Below the pieces are notes generated by a model. The model worked only from the letters and a program-made list of their open reading frames with translations. It ran no database searches and was not told where the DNA came from. From assembly GCF_014646055.1 (NCBI RefSeq), contig NZ_BMMS01000042.1, positions 173 to 50,736 on the forward strand: DNA of 50,564 nucleotides. The letters are read 5' to 3'. Below are positions 32,578-43,256 of this stretch, piece after piece; within the stretch, counting starts at the first letter, position 1; each line of letters begins with the position of its first letter. The DNA comes from Wenjunlia tyrosinilytica (GTDB lineage: Bacteria > Actinomycetota > Actinomycetes > Streptomycetales > Streptomycetaceae). A program made the translations under genes and the position numbers.

Positions 32578-34194
32578 TCAGCGCTGGCCTTTGCGGTCGC
32601 GGTGGGTCAGTCGGTTCTGGAGGTGGGCGAGGGCGCCGGTGCGGTGGCGGTGGAGGGCAGCGCGTGCGGCGTTGGCGCCCGGGGCGCCGTGGACGCCTCC
32701 GCCGGGGTGCGCGGAGGCGGAAGCGAGGTAGAGCCTGCGTACGGGTGTTTCGGGGCGGCCGGTGCCGGGGGTGGGGCGGAAGACCAGCTGCTGGTGCAGG
32801 GCTGTGGTACCGCCGTTGATGGCGCCGCCGTGGAGGTTGGCGTTCATGCTCTCCAGCGTCGGCGGGGCGAGGATGCGCCGGGCTCTGATGAGGCCGCGGA
32901 AGCCGGGGGCGTAGCGCTCGACCTGTGTCTCGACACGGTCAGCCATGATCTCCTGTTCCCGGGAGTCCCAGGAGCCGGTGAGCTTGTCGTCTCCCGCGTC
33001 GCCCTGCACCCGGTGCGGCACGTGAGTGTAGGCCCAGGCGGATTCGGTGCCCCGGGGTGAGCGGCTGGGGTCGGCGGTGGTCATCTGGCCGAAGAGAGCG
33101 AAGGGTTCGTCTGGGACGTGGCCCGTGGCGATCTGGGCGGCGAAGCGGGTGAGGGCGTCCACGCCCTCTGCGAGGTGGACGGTTCCCGCTTGCGCGGCCT
33201 CCGGGCAGGTCCAGGGCACCGGGCCGTTCAGTGCCCAGTCCACTTTGAAGGTGGCGAAGTCCCACTGGAAGTGTTTCAGGTCGGCGAGCAGCCTCCCGGG
33301 GAGGTGTTCTTCCGCGACGAGGGAGCCGTAGAGCGCCGGCGCGGACACGTCGGCGAGGACGGCTCTGCGGGCGACTACCGCTTCGCCGCCCGCGGTGCGG
33401 ACGCCGACAGCCCGGCCGCTGCGGACGACGACCTCGGTGACTCGTTCCCCGCAGCGGACGGTCCCGCCGAGATGCGTCAGTCGGCGGACAAGAGCCGAGG
33501 TGAGCGCTCCGGCGCCACTGGTCGGTACGGGAAAGCCGTAGGTCTGGCCGAGCATGGACATGAGCCAGCCGAAGCCGCCGCTGCCCGCTGCTTCCGGTGC
33601 GAGATCCGCGTGCAGGGCGTTGCCCGCGAGCAGGAGCCTGCCGCCTTCGCCGCCGAACTCCTCCTCGCCCATGCGCCGGACCGGCAGCAGCATCGTCCGC
33701 GCCTGTCGCAATCCGCCCGCCGCCCGCAGCCGCAGCGCCAGCCGGGCCCCGGCGCGGACCGGGGGGAACGGTGTGAACAGAGCGTCGAGGATGCCGGGCC
33801 GCAGCGTCTCCCAGACGTCCCGCAGCTCCTTCCACGCGGCTCCGTCCCCGGGGGCGAACGCCTCCAGGCTCGCGGCCGTCTCCTCCAGGTCGCGGCTGAG
33901 GACCGCGCAGCGGCCGTCCAGCAACGGGTGGGCCAGCACCTTCGGAGCATGGCTCCAGCTCAGCCCTTCCCGCTCCAGATGCAGGTCGGCCAGGACCGGG
34001 GAGGCGGCGGCGAGAGGATAGAAGGCGCTGAAGAGATCGCTGGCGAAGTCGGGGTCGACCCCACGGTCGTGCCGGACCGCTCCTCCCGGCTCGTCCTGGG
34101 CCTCCAGGACCTCCACGCTCCAGCCCGCGTCGGCCAGGAGGTTCGCGGCGACCAGCCCGTTGGGGCCGGCCCCGATCACTACTGCGTCCGCCAT
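32578..34194 (-). CDS. Phytoene-desaturase-like NAD(P)/FAD oxidoreductase
   Basis: A 538-residue flavoprotein. The N-terminal FAD-binding motif VVIGAGPNGLVAANLLADAG (residues 5-24) is followed by EVLEAQDEPGGAVR. In the middle are ADLHLEREGLSW, GSGGFGWLMSMLGQTYGFPV and PTSGAGALTSALVRRLTHLG; the C-terminal FAD block is LYLASASAHPGGGVHGAPGA. The architecture is that of carotenoid desaturase/isomerase-like (CrtI, BCO-type) amine-oxidase-fold enzymes; no other carotenoid genes are in the window, so the substrate is unknown. The SRPBCC gene lies 69 bp upstream on the same strand and may be cotranscribed. Confidence 0.85.
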   Translation of the reverse strand: MADAVVIGAGPNGLVAANLLADAGWSVEVLEAQDEPGGAVRHDRGVDPDFASDLFSAFYPLAAASPVLADLHLEREGLSWSHAPKVLAHPLLDGRCAVLSRDLEETAASLEAFAPGDGAAWKELRDVWETLRPGILDALFTPFPPVRAGARLALRLRAAGGLRQARTMLLPVRRMGEEEFGGEGGRLLLAGNALHADLAPEAAGSGGFGWLMSMLGQTYGFPVPTSGAGALTSALVRRLTHLGGTVRCGERVTEVVVRSGRAVGVRTAGGEAVVARRAVLADVSAPALYGSLVAEEHLPGRLLADLKHFQWDFATFKVDWALNGPVPWTCPEAAQAGTVHLAEGVDALTRFAAQIATGHVPDEPFALFGQMTTADPSRSPRGTESAWAYTHVPHRVQGDAGDDKLTGSWDSREQEIMADRVETQVERYAPGFRGLIRARRILAPPTLESMNANLHGGAINGGTTALHQQLVFRPTPGTGRPETPVRRLYLASASAHPGGGVHGAPGANAARAALHRHRTGALAHLQNRLTHRDRKGQR

Positions 34195-34263
34195 GACTCG
34201 CTCCCGGCTCGGTGGGTGGCGCCGCACCCGGTGGCGCGGCTTCCTCCAGCTCTCGGCGCTGGT

Positions 34264-34743
34264 TCAGGCCGTGTGCGGTCGCGGTTGCCGGGCAGCGGTG
34301 CGTGACGGGCTTTCGTCTTCCTCGCACAGTCGGGCGAGACGGGCCAGCATCGCTCGGCTGCGCACATGCTGTACCGCGTCCAGCAGGCTGTTGTGCAGGA
34401 CGCCACCCGCACCGCGCAGCGGATGCTCGTCGAGGATGATCAGTGTCTGCTCACCCCAGGGCCGCAGCTCCATCGCGATCCTCGCGGTCCCCAGCGGCCC
34501 GCTGTTCGCCTCCAGTTCAAGGACGGTGGGCGGTTCGCTGCGGCGTACCACGGTCTGGTTGTGCAGGGTGAGCGGCCCGATCCTGATCTCGTAGCGGAGG
34601 GCCGCCCCCACCTCGGGCCACAGCCCCTCGTCCAGCTCGGCCCGTGAGGTACCGACGACCCAGTCCCCGTACCGTTCGACGTCGGACAGGATCTTCCAGA
34701 CGTCGTCGGGAGACTTCTTGATCAAACGGTGTCGTACGGCCAT
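34264..34743 (-). CDS. SRPBCC-family (polyketide-cyclase/START-like) protein
   Basis: 159 residues from ATG 34743 (MAVRHRLIKKSPDDVWKILS). A helix-grip fold is indicated by VERYGDWVVGTSRAEL, ALRYEIRIGPLTLHNQTVVR, TARIAMELRPWGEQTLIILD and a long C-terminal helix RSRAMLARLARLCEEDE. Such proteins bind hydrophobic ligands; the START-like pattern (xxxVWxxLxDxxxYxxWV) is common beside FAD desaturase-like genes, as here. Specific function unknown; possibly binds the substrate of the neighbouring flavoenzyme. Confidence 0.8.
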   Translation of the reverse strand: MAVRHRLIKKSPDDVWKILSDVERYGDWVVGTSRAELDEGLWPEVGAALRYEIRIGPLTLHNQTVVRRSEPPTVLELEANSGPLGTARIAMELRPWGEQTLIILDEHPLRGAGGVLHNSLLDAVQHVRSRAMLARLARLCEEDESPSRTAARQPRPHTA

Positions 34744-35074
34744 GGGGTCCTCCGCCGTTCGAAATGTCTGGTTCCTTGCGTGTTCCCACCCTGGGCCCGG
34801 GTACGCACTCCCGCGCGGGGCGGCAGTGATCCCGGCGTAGCTCATCCGCACCGATCAGCAGCCCCGGACCCCGATTACCGCCGCGCGCAGCACGGACCGC
34901 GAGTGAGCTGTGCCAGGGGCCGTTGAAGTGCCCTGCGGTGCTACAGCGACTGTTCGCCCGATGGGTGTGTCAGCTGTCGTGTCGAGGGGTACCCGTGGGC
35001 GGCAGTCGATGACGACCCTGCCGAATGCCGATCGCTTTGCGCATGGCGTCACCCCTCCCACGGATCGGAACCCA
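34744..35074. other. Divergent intergenic region, SRPBCC to catalase
   Basis: 331 bp with no recognisable gene. It carries the GGGTACCC palindrome described separately and a second GGGTAC at 34797-34802. A frame from 34910 is open into the catalase but its 55 extra codons have no resemblance to catalase N-termini. Confidence 0.5.
34967..34992 (+). promoter_or_regulatory. Sigma-B-like promoter upstream of the catalase gene
   Basis: GTGT (34967-34970), a 16-bp spacer and GGGTAC (34987-34992) fit the streptomycete sigma-B consensus GNNTN14-16GGGTAC. The box is 83 bp before the catalase ATG. As GGGTACCC is palindromic, the same site could also read toward the SRPBCC/FAD genes. Confidence 0.5.
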
Positions 35075-37354
<2,280 letters not shown>

Positions 37355-37544
37355 GCGGGGTGGCCTGCTACGAGCCCCTCGACAGCTCCCTTGCCTGACA
37401 CCCTGAACTCGGATTCGACACGGGGGCAGTTGCTTTCCTCGCCCCCTGGTCATGAGCCTGGCCAGGGGGCGATCCGGCAGCCGGGGCTGTCACCGCCCAG
37501 ACTGGCTTACGTGAGAGCCTCTCGATCACGGGTACCCGGCGTTC

Positions 37545-38534
37545 ATGAACGTCACATCGCCGGAACCGGCCCTGCCGTCCGCTCGTGGTCGGATCTCGAC
37601 GGCGATCATCGAATACCTGCGGAGTACGGGACCACTTCCGAACGGCCGGGAGATTTCTGCCGCCGCCCCGATCGGAGACGATCTCCAGCTCGCCCTGTAC
37701 CTCTGCTACGAGCTGCACTACCGGGGATTCGCGGAAGTCGATGCCGACCGCGAGTGGGAGCCCGACCTGCTCAGGGTCCGGGCAGCCCTGGAGAAGCCGT
37801 TTCTCCAGGCTTTGCGTGACGCGGCGACCGTACACAAGCTCGCTGGCGAGGCACTGGACGAACTGCTGGTCGAACCAGTCGACGGCTCGGGCGTCAGCCA
37901 CTTCCTGCAGGACGAGGGAGAACTGTGGCAGATACGCGAGTACGCCGCCCAGCGCTCGCTCTACCACCTCAAGGAAGCCGACCCGCACGCCTGGGTGCTG
38001 CCCCGGTTGTGGGGCCGGGCGAAGGCGGGCATGGCGGCCGTGGAGTTCGACGAGTTCGGCGCGGGCCGCGCAGATCGCGTGCACGCCCGTCTGTTCGCCG
38101 ATCTCATGGCCGACCTCCAATTGGACACCGCCTACGGCCACTATCTCGACGCGGTCGGCCCCGAGGCCCTCGCCACCGTGAACCTGATGTCCCTCTTCGG
38201 CCTGCACCGCGCCCTTCGAGGCGCCCTGGTCGGACATTTCGCCACCGTCGAGATCACCTCGTCTCCGGGTTCACGTCGCCTGGCCCAAGCGATGCGGCGG
38301 ACCGGCGCCGGACCGGCCGCCGAGCACTTCTACGACGAGCACGTCGAGGCCGACGCCGTGCACGAACAGGTCGTCCGCCGGGAGGTCGTAGCGGGTCTGC
38401 TCGAAGAGGAGCCGCACCTCGACGGGGATGTGGCTTTCGGCGTGGACGCCACCACGTATCTCGAAGACCGCCTCGCCGAGCACCTCCTCGGCGCGTGGCG
38501 AGCAGGGGAGTCGTCGCTGCGCATGCCGGTCTGA
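37545..38534 (+). CDS. Iron-containing redox enzyme family protein (haem-oxygenase-like fold)
   Basis: A 329-residue, all-helical protein of the HOLD-type diiron family. Candidate metal ligands are in LCYELHYRGF, IREYAAQRSLYHLKEADPHA, AVEFDEFGAGRADRVHARLF and FYDEHVEADAVHEQVV (E/H/D clusters in successive helices). Members catalyse oxygen-dependent C-C or N-O chemistry; this subgroup is uncharacterised as far as I know. It is the first of three tightly packed genes with an MTQ2-like methyltransferase and a CDGSH Fe-S protein. ATG 37545 is clear; frame intact. It lies 190 bp after the catalase. Confidence 0.85.
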   Translation: MNVTSPEPALPSARGRISTAIIEYLRSTGPLPNGREISAAAPIGDDLQLALYLCYELHYRGFAEVDADREWEPDLLRVRAALEKPFLQALRDAATVHKLAGEALDELLVEPVDGSGVSHFLQDEGELWQIREYAAQRSLYHLKEADPHAWVLPRLWGRAKAGMAAVEFDEFGAGRADRVHARLFADLMADLQLDTAYGHYLDAVGPEALATVNLMSLFGLHRALRGALVGHFATVEITSSPGSRRLAQAMRRTGAGPAAEHFYDEHVEADAVHEQVVRREVVAGLLEEEPHLDGDVAFGVDATTYLEDRLAEHLLGAWRAGESSLRMPV

Positions 38535-38594
38535 CCGCTGTTCCGACCACGAACAGGTTCTGCGGCATCCGTGAGAACCGGAGACGACACCCCC

Positions 38595-39245
38595 ATGACC
38601 ACGGTCACTCTGCCCGGCGTCTACACCCCGCAGGACGACACCGACCTGCTCATCCGATTCCTGCGCGACGAAATCCTTCCCCCGCACGCCGAAGTCCTCG
38701 ACGTGGGCACGGGAACAGGTGCCGTCGCCCTGGCGGCGGCCCGACTCGGCGCCCGCGTCACGGCGATCGACATCTCCTGGCGAGCGGCTCTCAATGCCAA
38801 GATCAACGCGCTGCTTGCGCGTCTCGCGATCCTTGTCAGACGCGGCGACCTGCTGGCTCCCGTCTCGGGCAGGTCCTTCGACCTCATCCTCTCCAACCCG
38901 CCGTACGTGCCGGCCCCGACAGCCGCGTGCCCTCGGCGGGGTGCGGCGCGGGCCTGGGACGCGGGACACGACGGCCGTCTCGTGCTGGACCGGATCTGCG
39001 AGGACGTCCCCGGACTGCTGAAGCCCGGAGGAGTGCTGCTCGTGATCCAGTCCGCGCTGAGCGACCCGGAAGAGACGCTGCGCCGGTTGCGGGCGGCAGG
39101 CTTGGACGTCGGAATCGAGGAACATCGCAGCGTCGCCTTCGGCCCCGTCCTGCGGTCCCGCAGCGGCTGGCTGCGCGACCACGGCCTGATCGAGGACGAT
39201 GCCGGGAAGGAAGAGTTGGTGATCATTCGTGCCGTACGACTCTGA
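38595..39245 (+). CDS. HemK2/MTQ2-like protein methyltransferase
   Basis: A 216-residue SAM-dependent methyltransferase: LPGVYTPQDDTDLLIRFLR, EVLDVGTGTGAVALAAARLG (SAM motif I), VTAIDISWRAALNAKINALL, FDLILSNPPYVPAP (NPPY, the hallmark of glutamine or amino methylation by HemK-like enzymes), RLVLDRICEDVPGLLKPGGV. ATG 38595 aligns with MTQ2-type starts; upstream in-frame codons are not conserved. The CDGSH gene overlaps its 3' end by 17 bp. Co-occurrence with the diiron enzyme suggests it modifies a protein or small molecule in the same pathway; target unknown. Confidence 0.85.
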   Translation: MTTVTLPGVYTPQDDTDLLIRFLRDEILPPHAEVLDVGTGTGAVALAAARLGARVTAIDISWRAALNAKINALLARLAILVRRGDLLAPVSGRSFDLILSNPPYVPAPTAACPRRGAARAWDAGHDGRLVLDRICEDVPGLLKPGGVLLVIQSALSDPEETLRRLRAAGLDVGIEEHRSVAFGPVLRSRSGWLRDHGLIEDDAGKEELVIIRAVRL

Positions 39246-39738
39246 TGAGCGACGCTGCCGCATAGTTGCCCGGCACGCGGGGCCACTCCTGGTCGAGGGC
39301 CCGGTGGACGTCACGCTGGAGCACGGCACGAGCGTCTCGTCCTACCGGTTATGTGTCGCGCTGTGCACCTACCCGTGGTGCGACACCAGTCACCGCCGGT
39401 CCGAGCCGCCCGTTCCGCACACATGGGGGCCTGGGCGGGGTTCGGCAGGGCCCGGAGTGCCGGGGGTGCCCGACGCGAGTTCCGAGGATGCGTTGCCGCG
39501 CCCGCAGTCCGCCACGGCGCGGTTGCCGGGCTCGGAGTGGATGCGGGGGTGGTTGCTGCGGCTCGGTTCGGGGGCGCCCAGCAAGTCTCAGCTGCTCGGC
39601 ACCGGGCTCCGGCTCGGCAGATCGAGTCCCGGCAACGCTCGTGCCGTACGCGACCCGGCACACTGCGCCGGGCCGCGTACGGGAGGGGGTGGGGCGCTCT
39701 ATGTCAGGGCGACGATGTTGCGGGCCATGCGCTCGTAG
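39229..39738 (+). CDS. CDGSH iron-sulfur domain protein with a short internal deletion
   Basis: From GTG 39229: VPYDSDERRCRIVARHAGPL, LVEGPVDVTLEHGTSVSSYR, LCVALCTYPWCDTSHRRS. The [2Fe-2S] motif of actinobacterial CDGSH proteins is C-x-C-x2-S-x3-P-x-C-D-x-S-H, usually with CRRSRxxPxCDTSHR. Here the segment between the first Cys and TYPWCDTSH is shortened by about six residues in frame, so cluster binding through the normal 3Cys-1His set is doubtful. After HRRS about 110 more codons without resemblance follow; the native stop seems lost. Translationally coupled to the methyltransferase. Confidence 0.65.
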   Translation: MPYDSDERRCRIVARHAGPLLVEGPVDVTLEHGTSVSSYRLCVALCTYPWCDTSHRRSEPPVPHTWGPGRGSAGPGVPGVPDASSEDALPRPQSATARLPGSEWMRGWLLRLGSGAPSKSQLLGTGLRLGRSSPGNARAVRDPAHCAGPRTGGGGALYVRATMLRAMRS

Positions 39739-40232
39739 GTGCCGGTTGAGGCGGGCGTGAACAGGCGGACGTCGTACTGGGGCTGTTCGCCCGTGTCCTC
39801 GGGGCCGAAGCGGTGCACACGCAGCAGTCCGGTCGGGTGGACGGCCGTGGGCGCGTGGAGTACGTAGCGGTGCCAGATCCCGAACAGGCACAGATCGTAT
39901 TCCAGGCGGCCGGGCACACGGCGGCGCTGCCCGATCACCGAGCCTTCGGTGAAGTCATCGGCTCGGCGGAGGGCGGTGGTGGTGCGGCGGATGAGGTTGA
40001 CCGCGGCTTGTCCGGCGGCTTCTTTGCGTGACAGGCCGAGCTCCAGGCCGCGAAGGGAGTCCTTGGTGACTTCCTCGCGGGTGGTGTCCTGGATCAGGCG
40101 CCTGAGGAGAACGTGCGGTGTGAGACCGAGGCAGGGGGCGGCGGCGTGGGCGGCCCTGGCAACGATCGCGGCGACGTCTTTGTTGATCTTCTGGGTGTCG
40201 GTGCGGGCGGCACGCGGGGGAACTGGAGGCAC
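39699..40232 (-). CDS. Hypothetical protein, basic and helical
   Basis: A 177-residue frame from ATG 40232: TDTQKINKDVAAIVARAAHA, LGLTPHVLLRRLIQDTTREE, SRKEAAGQAAVNLIRRTTTA, YDLCLFGIWHRYVLHAPTAV, FGPEDTGEQPQYDVRLFTPA. Codon use is consistently streptomycete, and the protein is convergent with the CDGSH gene. I do not recognise the family; the N-terminal helices and basic middle could bind nucleic acid, but that is speculation. Confidence 0.55.
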   Translation of the reverse strand: MPPVPPRAARTDTQKINKDVAAIVARAAHAAAPCLGLTPHVLLRRLIQDTTREEVTKDSLRGLELGLSRKEAAGQAAVNLIRRTTTALRRADDFTEGSVIGQRRRVPGRLEYDLCLFGIWHRYVLHAPTAVHPTGLLRVHRFGPEDTGEQPQYDVRLFTPASTGTYERMARNIVALT

Positions 40233-40647
40233 AAACGGGCCCTTGCCTTCGGTGACGGGGGTGAGCGGGCCCGTATGGGGCCGAGGCTCGCGTTCGGGGC
40301 AGGAAGGTAGCCGGGGGCCCGGTTAGCCTCGCAATCCCCAGCACGGGTCGCGCTGTGGTGACGCGGGCTCGGGCGAGCAGGTGCCTGGATTTCCGCCGCA
40401 GCCCCCGGCCGGCTCTGCGCGTGATCCGCCCGGCGCGCTCCCGACATCGAGCATCTCCGGTTGCCAACGGCCACTGGAAGCCTTGCCCATAGGCATGATG
40501 GGCAGGTGAGGCCGCATGCTGCTGCCGACCGCAGGCGGTGAGTGACGGGACGCTGCAGAGCTGAGAGCATCACCCGGATGTCGGCGTGTCGGTGGACAAG
40601 AGCCAAGGCGGCCCGGTAGAGCCACCGCGCCGACATGGGCGCCGCTA
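40233..40647. other. No recognisable gene
   Basis: Between the hypothetical gene and the IS5 remnant. A minus-strand frame from 40636 (MSARWLYRAALALVHRHADI) has a possible short helical peptide but no family match that I know. Confidence 0.35.
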
Positions 40648-41205
40648 GGCCGTTTCGTTTGGATCATCTTGCCGACCAGAGGAAGATGCCTGCGAGGTGG
40701 AGTCCGGCGAGGTAGACCGTGGCTGCTTTCTCGTAGCGGGTGGCGATGCCGCGCCACTGTTTCGAGCGGTTGATGCACCGCTCGACGGTGGTGCGTTGAC
40801 CGTACGCCTCGCGGTCGAAGGCAGGTGGCCTGCCGCCTCGCCGGCCGCGACGCAGGCGGTGGCCGCGTTGATCAGCCGGAACGGGGATGACCGCCCGGAT
40901 GCCGCGCCTGGGCAGGTGTTCGCGGATGGCGCGTAAGGAGTACGCCTTGTCGGCCAGGACCACATCCGGTCTGGTGCGGGGTCGCCCGCGGCGGCGGGGA
41001 ACACGCAGGCGCGCCACCACATCCACGAAGGCGGGCGCGTCACCGGCCTGTCCGGCGGTGAGAACGAACGCCAGGGGTCGCCAGCGGGCGTCGGCCGCAA
41101 GATGGATCTTCGTACTCAGCCCGCCGCGGGAGCGGCCGATGGCATGGCCGTGCGGCTCGCGGGCCGGGTCCCTTTTTTGCGGGCCCCGGCCGCGTGCTGG
41201 TCCAC
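40648..41205 (-). mobile_element. IS5-family insertion sequence remnant (5' end lost)
   Basis: The transposase reads QHAAGARKK, then in the -1 frame EPHGHAIGRSRGGLSTKIHL, DARWRPLAFVLTAGQAGDAP, DVVLADKAYSLRAIREHLPR (second catalytic Asp), TTVERCINRSKQWRGIATRY (catalytic Glu) and GIFLWSAR before the stop at 40664. GGCCGTTTCGTTTGGATCAT at 40649-40668 looks like an IS5-type terminal repeat beside CTAG. The first catalytic Asp (VDST) and the left end are missing, so it is immobile. The frame change lies at A6G (CGCAAAAAAGGG), as in IS427-group programmed frameshifting. Confidence 0.75.
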
Positions 41206-41427
41206 CACGGAGCCTGCCCAGGGTGACGGGCCGATGTCCGGCTCCGGGCGGTGCGCGCACTGGCCGCCCGGCGTGCGGGGCGCCGGTGCGCCGCAGCGCG
41301 AGTCGGGGAAATGTCGGGCGCGCTCCTGGTGGCGGCGCGCGCTCTCGGTGGCGGCTTGTGCCAAGCGGCGCAGCTGGTCGGCGCGGTACCCGAGCGTTTC
41401 CAGGCCCGTTGCCTGTTCCTGAGGCAA
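41206..41427 (-). pseudogene. N-terminal fragment of an unknown helical protein
   Basis: From ATG 41427: PQEQATGLETLGYRADQLRR then LAQAATESARRHQERARHF, an amphipathic helical start, then Pro-rich sequence, running straight into the IS5 transposase remnant at about 41205. Probably a gene cut by the IS or by the deletion that removed the IS left end. Not recognised. Confidence 0.35.
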
Positions 41428-41505
41428 TTGCCTCGACCGTGAGCTGATGTTCGCTGTTGCGGCGGCAGGTGGCCACGCCGTCGTACCTGACCGGACACGG
41501 CCGTG

Positions 41506-41549
41506 CAGGTGGGGCTCACCAGCGGTTGCGCGGTGGTGAGCCCCACCTG
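41506..41549. terminator. Perfect 16-bp stem terminator
   Basis: CAGGTGGGGCTCACCA (41506-41521) pairs perfectly with TGGTGAGCCCCACCTG (41534-41549) across a 12-nt loop and is followed by TTT. It sits directly after the stop of the ComJ-like gene on the minus strand and would terminate the toxin-immunity unit; being symmetrical it can also act on the plus strand. Confidence 0.8.
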
Positions 41550-41557
41550 TTTCAGCG

Positions 41558-42169
41558 TTATGGCAGTCGGCGTGGGATCCCGGTCTCGCCGGCCTCCAGG
41601 CGCCGTTGCACCGGGTTGGTGCTCAGTCGGCGTGTCGGGCCCATGACGGTGGCGTCCGGGTCCGGAACGCGGGCACGGATTCCGGACCCGTACTGGTCGG
41701 CGGCTGCCAGCACGGTCGGCGGGCCGGGCGGGGCCGGCCAGGCCTGGATCAGGTACCACTCGGTGATCTGCTCCGGCGTCAGGTCCACGGCGGTGTCCCG
41801 CCCGCGGGCGTGGATGCGCACCCGGTAGTGGCCGGGGCCGTCGAAGGAGAGCGCGGGCAGCTCCTCTTCCATGTCGGTCATCATGTTGCGCACCTCCATC
41901 TGCCCCGAGGCCGAGTTCAGGGAGATCTCGACGATCTCCTGCCATGGCCCGGGGTCCGGGGCCGGCTCGGTGCGGTGCATGGTGACCGTCACCTCCACGT
42001 CCCCGCTGTGGATGCCCGTGTGCACGTACCCTTCGCCGTCCTGCAGGTGCACCAGCCCGTTGTGATGGGCGGGCAGATCCGGGCCGAGGCTGCCCTCGTC
42101 GTCGCGGATGAGGAACTGGTGGTAGGCGGCGGAGACAGCTGCTCGGCCCTGCTCGTTCGGCTCGTTCAT
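41558..42169 (-). CDS. ComJ-like putative immunity protein for the NucA/NucB toxin
   Basis: A 203-residue acidic protein: YHQFLIRDDEGSLGPDLPAH, HTGIHSGDVEVTVTMHRTEP, QEIVEISLNSASGQMEVRNM, FDGPGHYRVRIHARGRDTAV, EWYLIQAWPAPP. The beta-rich layout with a GPGHYRVRxxARGRD strand and a late WYLIQAWP resembles ComJ-type proteins, the inhibitors of NucA nucleases. It lies 55 bp downstream of a NucA/NucB nuclease-domain gene, in the order expected for toxin then immunity. The link to ComJ is by pattern and context, not by a decisive motif. Intact. Confidence 0.55.
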   Translation of the reverse strand: MNEPNEQGRAAVSAAYHQFLIRDDEGSLGPDLPAHHNGLVHLQDGEGYVHTGIHSGDVEVTVTMHRTEPAPDPGPWQEIVEISLNSASGQMEVRNMMTDMEEELPALSFDGPGHYRVRIHARGRDTAVDLTPEQITEWYLIQAWPAPPGPPTVLAAADQYGSGIRARVPDPDATVMGPTRRLSTNPVQRRLEAGETGIPRRLP

Positions 42170-42224
42170 GGCGTGGTCCCGGCGTGTTGGGGTGGTGGGG
42201 TCAGGGTTTGATCCAGACCTGGAA

Positions 42225-43129
42225 CTAGTCCTTGTCCAGCATGCGGTTGTACAAGTACCAGTCCTTCAGCGCACGGCCGCCGTCCTCGTTCTGGTCGGCG
42301 TCGATCATGCGCCTGCTGAACTTGCCGCCTCCGGTGTAGGCGCCCTGCCAGGTCGAGGCGAAGGGGTACTCGTCGCAAGTCTTGCCCGGCGGGCCGGGCA
42401 GGCGCTTCGGGCAGGCCTTCTCGCGGTTCTTGTCCTTCTTCTTCGTGTCCGTCAGCCGGGTCAGGAACTTCTTCGAGCCGTACTTGCCCGGCAGCTTCTT
42501 GGTGTTCTGGGCGTACTCGATGTGCTTGGCCAGCTCCGGGTACTGCCCCTTCTTGGCGTAGACCATCGCGGGGTAGTACTGCGGCATCGTGCATCCGAGC
42601 TTCTTGACGCCCGGCAACTGGGTGTCGCAGCGCACATCGACGGTGTCCAGCTCCCCCGGGGTGCTCGGCCCCGACCACTGGGCGTTGGTGAACTGCCAGG
42701 TGGCCCGGGTGAAGCCAGCGCCTCGCTTGCCCGTGGGAGCGGCCGCGAGGGTGCTGTCGAGGTGCCACTGGCCCAGGGCGTCCTTGTCCGTCTTCAGCGG
42801 CTGGGACTTGAAGCTGCCGTCCTTGACCTTGCACTTGCCCTTGCACACCGCGCTGCCCTGCACCCGGGTGCCCGCGATGCCGACCCCCCAGTCGTTGACC
42901 TTGCGGATCGCCACCTCGTCGCCCCAGGTCTTGCCCATCCGGTCGGCCCAGGTGTAGGCGTAGACGAGGAAGTTGAACCCCCCGACGGGGTCACCGTCGG
43001 CGTAGAGGGTGAACGTGCCGGGGAAGATCCCGCATGCGTCGAACCGGATCATCCACCACCGGCCGTCCGCGCCGTGGTCGTCGCACCACTTCGGCTCCGG
43101 CCACGTACCCGTGGGCCACGACACAACAC
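42225..43129 (-). pseudogene. NucA/NucB-domain secreted nuclease/toxin, 5' part removed at the Tn3 boundary
   Basis: The remaining about 300 residues start VVSWPTGTWPEPKWCDDHG at the transposon edge, continue with a Cys-poor beta-rich middle (GTFTLYADGDPVGGFNFLVY, VYAKKGQYPELAKHIEYAQN) and end in the nuclease domain: KTCDEYPFASTWQGAYTGGG, SRRMIDADQNEDGGRALKDW, YLYNRMLDKD. CDEYPFA with the QNE and RMLDxD elements is the NucA/NucB (sporulation/competence DNase) signature. The N-terminal signal and leader domains are not found on the far side of the transposon, so DNA next to the insertion was lost. It precedes the ComJ-like immunity gene. Confidence 0.8.
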
Positions 43130-43169
43130 GGGGTGCCGGTAAGAACCGTGTCACCAGCCGCAAACGGCG
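43130..43169 (+). repeat. Tn3 left inverted repeat (40 bp)
   Basis: Forty bases identical, in inverted orientation, to 49473-49512. It starts GGGGTGCCGGTAAGAACCGT, in keeping with the GGGG-type termini of Tn3-family elements. Confidence 0.95.
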
Positions 43170-43256
43170 GTGATCTTGCGCGAGCATCGCTCGTGCGGGT
43201 GAGCCCGAGGCCGTACGGCTGCGGTGTGTGAGCCCACACGAGGACGATCTACGAAC

